Shown here piece after piece: positions 59,445 to 64,000 of a DNA stretch of 64,000 bases; position 1 is the stretch's first letter; each line of letters opens with the position of its first letter. Made by a program: the position numbers and the translations under genes. Below the pieces are notes generated by a model that was given only the letters and a program-made list of their open reading frames with translations, did not search any database and had not been told where the DNA came from. This DNA is from Angiostrongylus vasorum (lineage: Eukaryota > Nematoda > Chromadorea > Rhabditida > Metastrongylidae): positions 143,174 to 207,173 of the forward strand of contig JADANN010000091.1 in the NCBI GenBank assembly GCA_018806985.1, given 5' to 3'.

Positions 59445-60006
59445 ATGTCCAACACGAACTGCATTAGAATATGTCGTACGTGGCGGAATTAGAAAGCATC
59501 AGAACGGTTTTTCCATTCCAATGAGAGCATTTCGTTTTAAAAGCGATGGAACTGTGAAGATCGTCTGTCGACTAGATAATTGCAATCGTTGTGATACGGT
59601 AAGCAACAACTTCAGTTGAGGTTCTTTTCTTCCATTCGTTTTTTTCGTCTTCACTGTTCGATTTTTCAGCGAGTATGCACAAAGAACACACGAAAACGCA
59701 GTTATGCTAATGAGGGAGCCCACGGACTTTACAGAGAGTGAAGAAGTTGAAATCTTGTTGACCGTTACGGATGAAGCCCTAAGCCAAAGTACGTCTACAG
59801 TATTAGTAGTAGTTTTAGTCAATAATGTATTCATATAGTAAAGTTGCCTTCACGTGCACACTGTGAGCATTAAGGTACATATTGTGTTACTCGTACGAAT
59901 TTTTGTCTCAGTCTCGTCGCTTGGATCGGTGGCGCTAATCGCTCAATTTCTAGTGTTGCTGAAACTCTTTCATCGAGCTCGAGCCATACCGTGTAGAATT
60001 TCCTAG
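59445..60006 (+). CDS. ZP-domain (cuticlin-like) protein, 3' exons
   Basis: Three exons: 59445-59598 (AAATCCCAG acceptor, ACG|GTAAGC donor), 59670-59788 (TTTTTCAG, AAA|GTACGT) and 59912-60006 (TTGTCTCAG to TAG). The first reads CPTRTALEYVVRGG, NGFSIPMRAFRFKSDGTVKI and VCRLDNCNRCDT, like the C-terminal half of nematode ZP modules (a hydrophobic FRF strand, then closely spaced cysteines). The third gives SSLGSVALIAQFLVLLKLFH, a C-terminal membrane span as in cuticlins. In exon two the 5' frame reads RVCTKNTRKRS, one more cysteine and a furin-like RKR, then stops. The frame that joins exon three in phase reads MREPTDFTESEEVEILLTVT. So there is either a one-base frameshift near 59700-59715 or use of a second AG 4 bp downstream (CGAG|TATG), which skips the cysteine and RKR. 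Upstream exons were not found. Confidence 0.6.
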
Positions 60007-60235
60007 CCAAGAAACTCTTAGAAAGCTTTATGTCAGCATATCAAGAAACCGTGAAATAAAATAACTTGAAGTGTTTTTCCTTTTTTTATATTGTTTTGCA
60101 GCCGGTTTTTCTTTCGCACGAAACCCATGGAAACCATTGTGGTCGTGTAGTGTTATGTAAACATGGATAAATGTTTGAGTAGCCCATATTAAAACACGCT
60201 TAGATACGCATTTATTTCAACTATCTATTTCCATA

Positions 60236-60515
60236 GGGCGCGTGTGGCGCAGTGGTCGGGAGGGCGCCCTCCAACACACACAGGGATCGATCCCTGCGCC
60301 CGTGGCTCACCAAGCTTTTCATTCCTCCAGGGTCTGCAAATTGATACCAGATTTGTCTGGGAGTATAACAGCGCTGGCTCGATACATCGGTAGGCCACCG
60401 CGAATCGGTGAAGGCCAGATATACACTCAGTCATCTCCAACGATACATAAGGAGGTCGAATGCATGGCGCATCTCTCAGGGATTGATCAACGCCGAGAGC
60501 GTTATTCTTTATTAT
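60236..60515 (+). mobile_element. SINE-1 copy
   Basis: GGGCGCGTGTGGCGCAGTGG head to GAGAGCGTTATTC tail. The 183-codon frame that begins in it is a SINE read-through. Confidence 0.85.
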
Positions 60516-60586
60516 TTTGTCCTTTATCTATTTTCACAGATGACACATCAGCGCATATCGCTGTGCCGGCTTGTTGTTTTAAATCT

Positions 60587-60782
60587 ATTGTTCACAAACG
60601 TCTTCGGATTCGCGTTCGTGATCCATTACTACTTTACGACTTTTACTTTTTCGTAAACACCATTCAAAGCGTTGTCTTAGATGTATTGTTCACAAAGGTC
60701 TCCGGATTCGCATCCGTGATCCACCACTGCTTTGCGACTTTTAGTTTTTCCGTAAACACGATTCATTGCCTTTTTGAAGCGG
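60587..60782. repeat. 98 bp tandem duplication
   Basis: Two copies start ATTGTTCACAAACGTCT at 60587 and ATTGTTCACAAAGGTCT at 60685. They share about 80% identity over a 98 bp period and end near TAAACACGATTCATTG. Each copy also has an internal GGATTCGCGTTCGTGATCC-type block. No function is apparent. The stretch 60783-61138 is blank. Confidence 0.8.
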
Positions 60783-61724
60783 TTGAGTCCTGACGAAGTT
60801 CTCCTAGAACTCCCTACGACGACACGGGCAATTGCCTGCTTTTGTTAATGGGATGGAGTTTTTTTCATAGGAGTACTGTAAAAACTAAGCTAACTAGTTA
60901 TCCGAGTTCTTAGCATATTATTCCAGGAAGACTATAACCATGCGCTTTGAGGCAATCTTTGCTAACTTGCTATCTGTGAAGAGTTTTAGTTACGAAAGCA
61001 AGAGATTTTTGTTGTGTAGGAATTAAAGTACTTCCTTGTAGCAGCTCCTAGACATCTAATATGGAATGCTGATTCACACCGAACGTTCGAAAGCAATCGA
61101 TTTCAGTAGGCGACATCATTGTTAACAAACTCTTTTTTGAAAGACTATAATTCCGGAAGGATACTAGGATTGAACTTCCCAACGGTTCTTCCTGTGTGTC
61201 GGACAGCGATGTACAGCGGTGGATTCGTCCTTCCGGCAGGGTCTCCCAAGCTGACAAGGAGTCCGGCGTTTCCATCAGGAAACCTAGCTAAGGGATTCGG
61301 CTTCTACATCGTCCTTGAGCGGTCGTATACTTTTTTCATTCCTACTTTCGTTTCTCATTTCGGTTTTAACGTCTCTACGAATTAACTAGTAGGAAGACCG
61401 AGCGAAGGATTCGTCGCCGAAAACATACCTCCCTCTGATCCACATCGTGGTGAAGACCTGGATACGCCCTTGCAAGGTTAAGTCCCTCCAGACTAGTTAG
61501 GACTCCAGGGAGGACCAAGTAGCACTACCAGCAATAGGCCAGCCTCAGTACCCCGCACACTGGGCGCTCCCGTTTATGAAGTCACGCGGTGAGACGACCG
61601 GTGAGAAGCCAGGAAAACTCTCGGGTTACGCAGGACGTCATTGGAACCGGATCTGACGCACGGACGCACGACATGCCATGGAGATTGTTTCCTACTATGC
61701 AAGTAGAATGCCAGAACCCTCTCC

Positions 61725-62430
61725 ACAGACGCCGATCTTCACGCCCTTCTTGTAGCCGCAGATCGCATTATATTTCACGTGATCGCATTACAAGAAACAA
61801 AAATCAAGAAGACCGACATTCGCTAACTAAACAACAGGACCCTTGTGATCCGTGGAGAAAAGGTCCGGTCACAAAATGTCGGCGGCTAGGCTTCGTCGGC
61901 CACTCGTCCATTGTCCACCCTCGTCGACTCATACGAGATCCGTCCTCCGTCCTCAACTGTCGCATGGCATGGTAAGAAGATCACTATCATCAACTGCTAC
62001 TCACCGACCGAGGCAGCTGATGAGTACGATTTAAATGCGTTCTACTACCAGTTGGAGGAAGTCATCCACAATGATAAAGCATGTCATAAATTTGCTGTCG
62101 GAGACTTCAACGCTAGAATAGGGAAGGCCAACGATAACGAATACAGGATCGGAAATTTTGGATTAGGAGAAAGAAATTAGAATGGGATCCGTTTCGCACG
62201 ACTTCTGTCAGCAGCACGTCTCTTCCATGGAAACTCGTTTTTCCAGAAGAAAGAAAGCCGCCGCTGGACATGGAAGTCTCCCAACGGCATGACTCATGCG
62301 GAGATCGACCATATTCTGACAAACAGAAGATGGTGCCTACTTAACACATCGGTAGTCCCGTCATTCTGTGCTGATTCCGATCACCGCCTTCTTCGCGCGA
62401 ACATTCGATTCAGCCACAAACTGGAAAAGA
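61725..62430 (+). pseudogene. RTE APE endonuclease domain, broken
   Basis: Read across frames: ADLHALLVAADRIIFHVIAL, QETKIKKTDI (catalytic Glu), EIRPPSSTVAWHGKKITIIN, CYSPTEAADEYDLNAFYYQL, VGDFNARIGKAND (catalytic Asp-x-Asn), FGLGERN then a stop at 62178, and, in another frame, MTHAEIDHILTNRRW and DSDHRLLRANIRF (catalytic Asp-His). The nuclease nicks target DNA for target-primed reverse transcription. At least three frame changes make this copy inactive. Confidence 0.85.
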
Positions 62431-62649
62431 ACTCTCTTCATCGACCACGAAGGAAAAGTCTAGCTGTGTACGACGAGAACATTCTGAACGAAGCCCCTAT
62501 CCAAACGTGACTGGCAGAACCCGACCGAAGACTACGAGCTGCTTGTGGAAGGATTGAAAAGCTGTGCCGAATTCTCCGTCACTACAAAGGAGTTGCTCGA
62601 AAAGAGAAGGAAAGTGAAGCTTGGTCCTACTGCAACATGTCTAACATGA

Positions 62650-63720
62650 CTAGTAATAAATTCCAGCTGCAGAATAGCTCTGCAGGAAGATCTACAACGG
62701 TACAAGCAGAAGAAACTACTGGAAGCAGCAGAGAAAAGAAGCACTCTGAAAAAATGCCGTCGGGACTTGTGTGATTATAATGTTCCGCTGTCAGCTCTGA
62801 TGAACGAAGATGGGATCGTCAAAAGTTTCCGCCATAATATGGAATCAATAGCGGAAACGTTCTACACCAACCTTTTCCGTTCCACAATCCCCTGCCTCGG
62901 ACCCTAATGTGCCCGCTGAAGAAAAAACCACCTGGAATTCTTCCGTTGGAGGTTCGAGCTGCGATAGAAAGCATGAAAAGAGGCACAGCTCCAGAAGCAG
63001 ACAATGTCACCGCTGATTTCCTCAGAGCTGGAGGCCAGAATTTACATGTACTTCTCGCAAATCATATGACAGCCTGCCTAAAAAGGAAAAAAATCCCAGA
63101 CCAGTGGAAGACGTCACGTACGGTCATCCTGCCCAAGAAAGGAGACCGAAGGGATCTTCGTAACTATCGTCCCATATACTTGTTGAGTGTGCTCTACAAG
63201 CTCTTCACGAAGATTATCCTCTTGCTCATATCAAGGACATTGGATGAGCCGCAACCAGTCGAACAAGCAGGATCTCGAAAAGGATTTTGCTGTATGGACC
63301 ACATCCAAACCGTGTCCAGGCTCATCGAAGTTTGTCGGGAATACCACCTGCCTCTAGTCCTAACCTTTGTCTACTATGAAAAAGCGTTTGACAATGTCGA
63401 AACGAATGCAATCCCATCAGCGCTCCTCGACCAAGGAGTGGACCCGTCCTACATAAGAACTCTGTGCGACTGTTATCGGGACTGCACTACGAAAATACAG
63501 CTTTTCCATCGACCTCTTACCTAGCCATAGAAAAATGGGTTCGACAGGGCGACACAATATCGCCAAAGCTTTCAGTGCCGCACTGCAGTGGATAATGAAG
63601 TCACTCGACTTCATTGAGAAAGGCATACGTATTAATGGAAAATTCCTATCAAACCTTCGTTTTGCCGACGACGTTGTCGTCTTGTTTTTTGAAGTACTAG
63701 CGAAGCACAGATGATGATCA
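62650..63720 (+). pseudogene. RTE linker and reverse transcriptase, broken
   Basis: Linker residues EDLQRYKQKKLLEAAEKRST and CDYNVPLSALMNEDG (62680-62820) precede a 205-codon open frame at 62907. That frame has AIESMKRGTAPEADNVTADF, PKKGDRRDLRNYRPIYLLSV, EQAGSRKGFCCMDHIQTVSR and motif A as VLTFVYYEKAFDNVE, where RTE elements have FVDYEKAFD, so a catalytic Asp is now Tyr. It stops at 63522-63524. Motif B remnants (WVRQGDTISPKL) follow in another frame after a one-base lesion, and motif C FADDVVVL at 63659-63682 is intact. Confidence 0.85.
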
Positions 63721-64000
63721 ACGAGCTCAACGAAGCAAGCAAAAAACGTTGGACTTCGCATAAATCGAAAGAAGACCCAGTTCATGAAAAACCCATGGTG
63801 CGAAGGCGGGAAAAAATTGAATTGGATGGCTCTCTAATTGCAGATACCACCTCGCACGTATACCTTGGGCGATCAATGAACATGGAAAACAACATGAAGA
63901 AGGAAATAGATAGAAGAAGGAGAGCAGCTTGGGCCGCATTCGGGACTCTCAAAGAAGCCACCGACCAACTGATGGGCCCGAAAATCCGCGCTCATCTCTT

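Larger units (their letters stand above)
61139..64000 (+). mobile_element. RTE-clade LINE, cut by window end
   Basis: Leader 61139-61530 (shared with the 37.7 and 54.1 kb repeats) precedes an APE endonuclease (61725-62430), a linker (62430-62900) and the RT (62907 on). A single-ORF APE-RT order with ALQETK, GDFNAR and SDHR motifs and a FADD box is typical of RTE elements, which are abundant in strongylid nematodes. The element has many frameshifts and stops. Its 3' end is beyond 64000. Confidence 0.85.

Noticed and set aside
60242..60793. 183-codon plus-strand frame
   Set aside because: Starts inside SINE-1 and runs through the 98 bp tandem duplication; both parts explain it without a gene.

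Overview
The window is eukaryotic and looks like a nematode genome, most likely a strongylid (hookworm-like) parasite; the organism is inferred, not proven. Reasons: AT-rich DNA, short split exons with TTTCAG-type acceptors and GTAAG/GTGAG donors, a cuticlin-like ZP exon set, and dense RTE, Penelope-like and tRNA-derived SINE copies. No bacterial operons, CRISPR array or intact long ORF is present. Most of the 64 kb is mobile-element debris with few exons.

Layout. 0-24 kb: intron-like or intergenic DNA holding SINE-1 copies (tRNA-derived, about 280 bp), fold-back elements (FB) with long inverted arms, a mariner remnant (13.7-14.2 kb), eroded Penelope-like elements (PLE) at 6.9, 14.9, 17.3-18.9 and 23.4-24.1 kb, and a possible minus-strand membrane-protein exon near 20.8 kb. 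24-40 kb: a signal-peptide exon (24854) whose phase fits a thrombospondin type-1 exon pair at 38795-39474, with repeats between. 40-53 kb: a tandem duplication carrying two copies of a small single-pass membrane protein gene (five exons in the second copy), here named by its first residues MSWF. The second unit was enlarged by a 2.6 kb head-to-head PLE pair. 54-60 kb: an (AAT/AAC)n array, a ZP-like gene (59445-60006) with a frame conflict, and unassigned exons. 61-64 kb: an RTE-clade LINE with APE endonuclease and reverse transcriptase, riddled with lesions and cut by the window end.

The most interesting signal is RNA-structural. A hammerhead-ribozyme-like core (CTGANGA, stem II, GAAA, then GT[T/C]) lies at the outer ends of the PLE copies and in a shorter repeat family. 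Both helices vary in a compensatory way between families. The best copy is 45797-45836. Stem III would be a palindromic ACGT with no loop, so only a dimeric ribozyme could form. PLEs in other animals are known to encode hammerhead motifs, but the copies here have an extra A next to stem II and appear at both outer ends of inverted PLE pairs.
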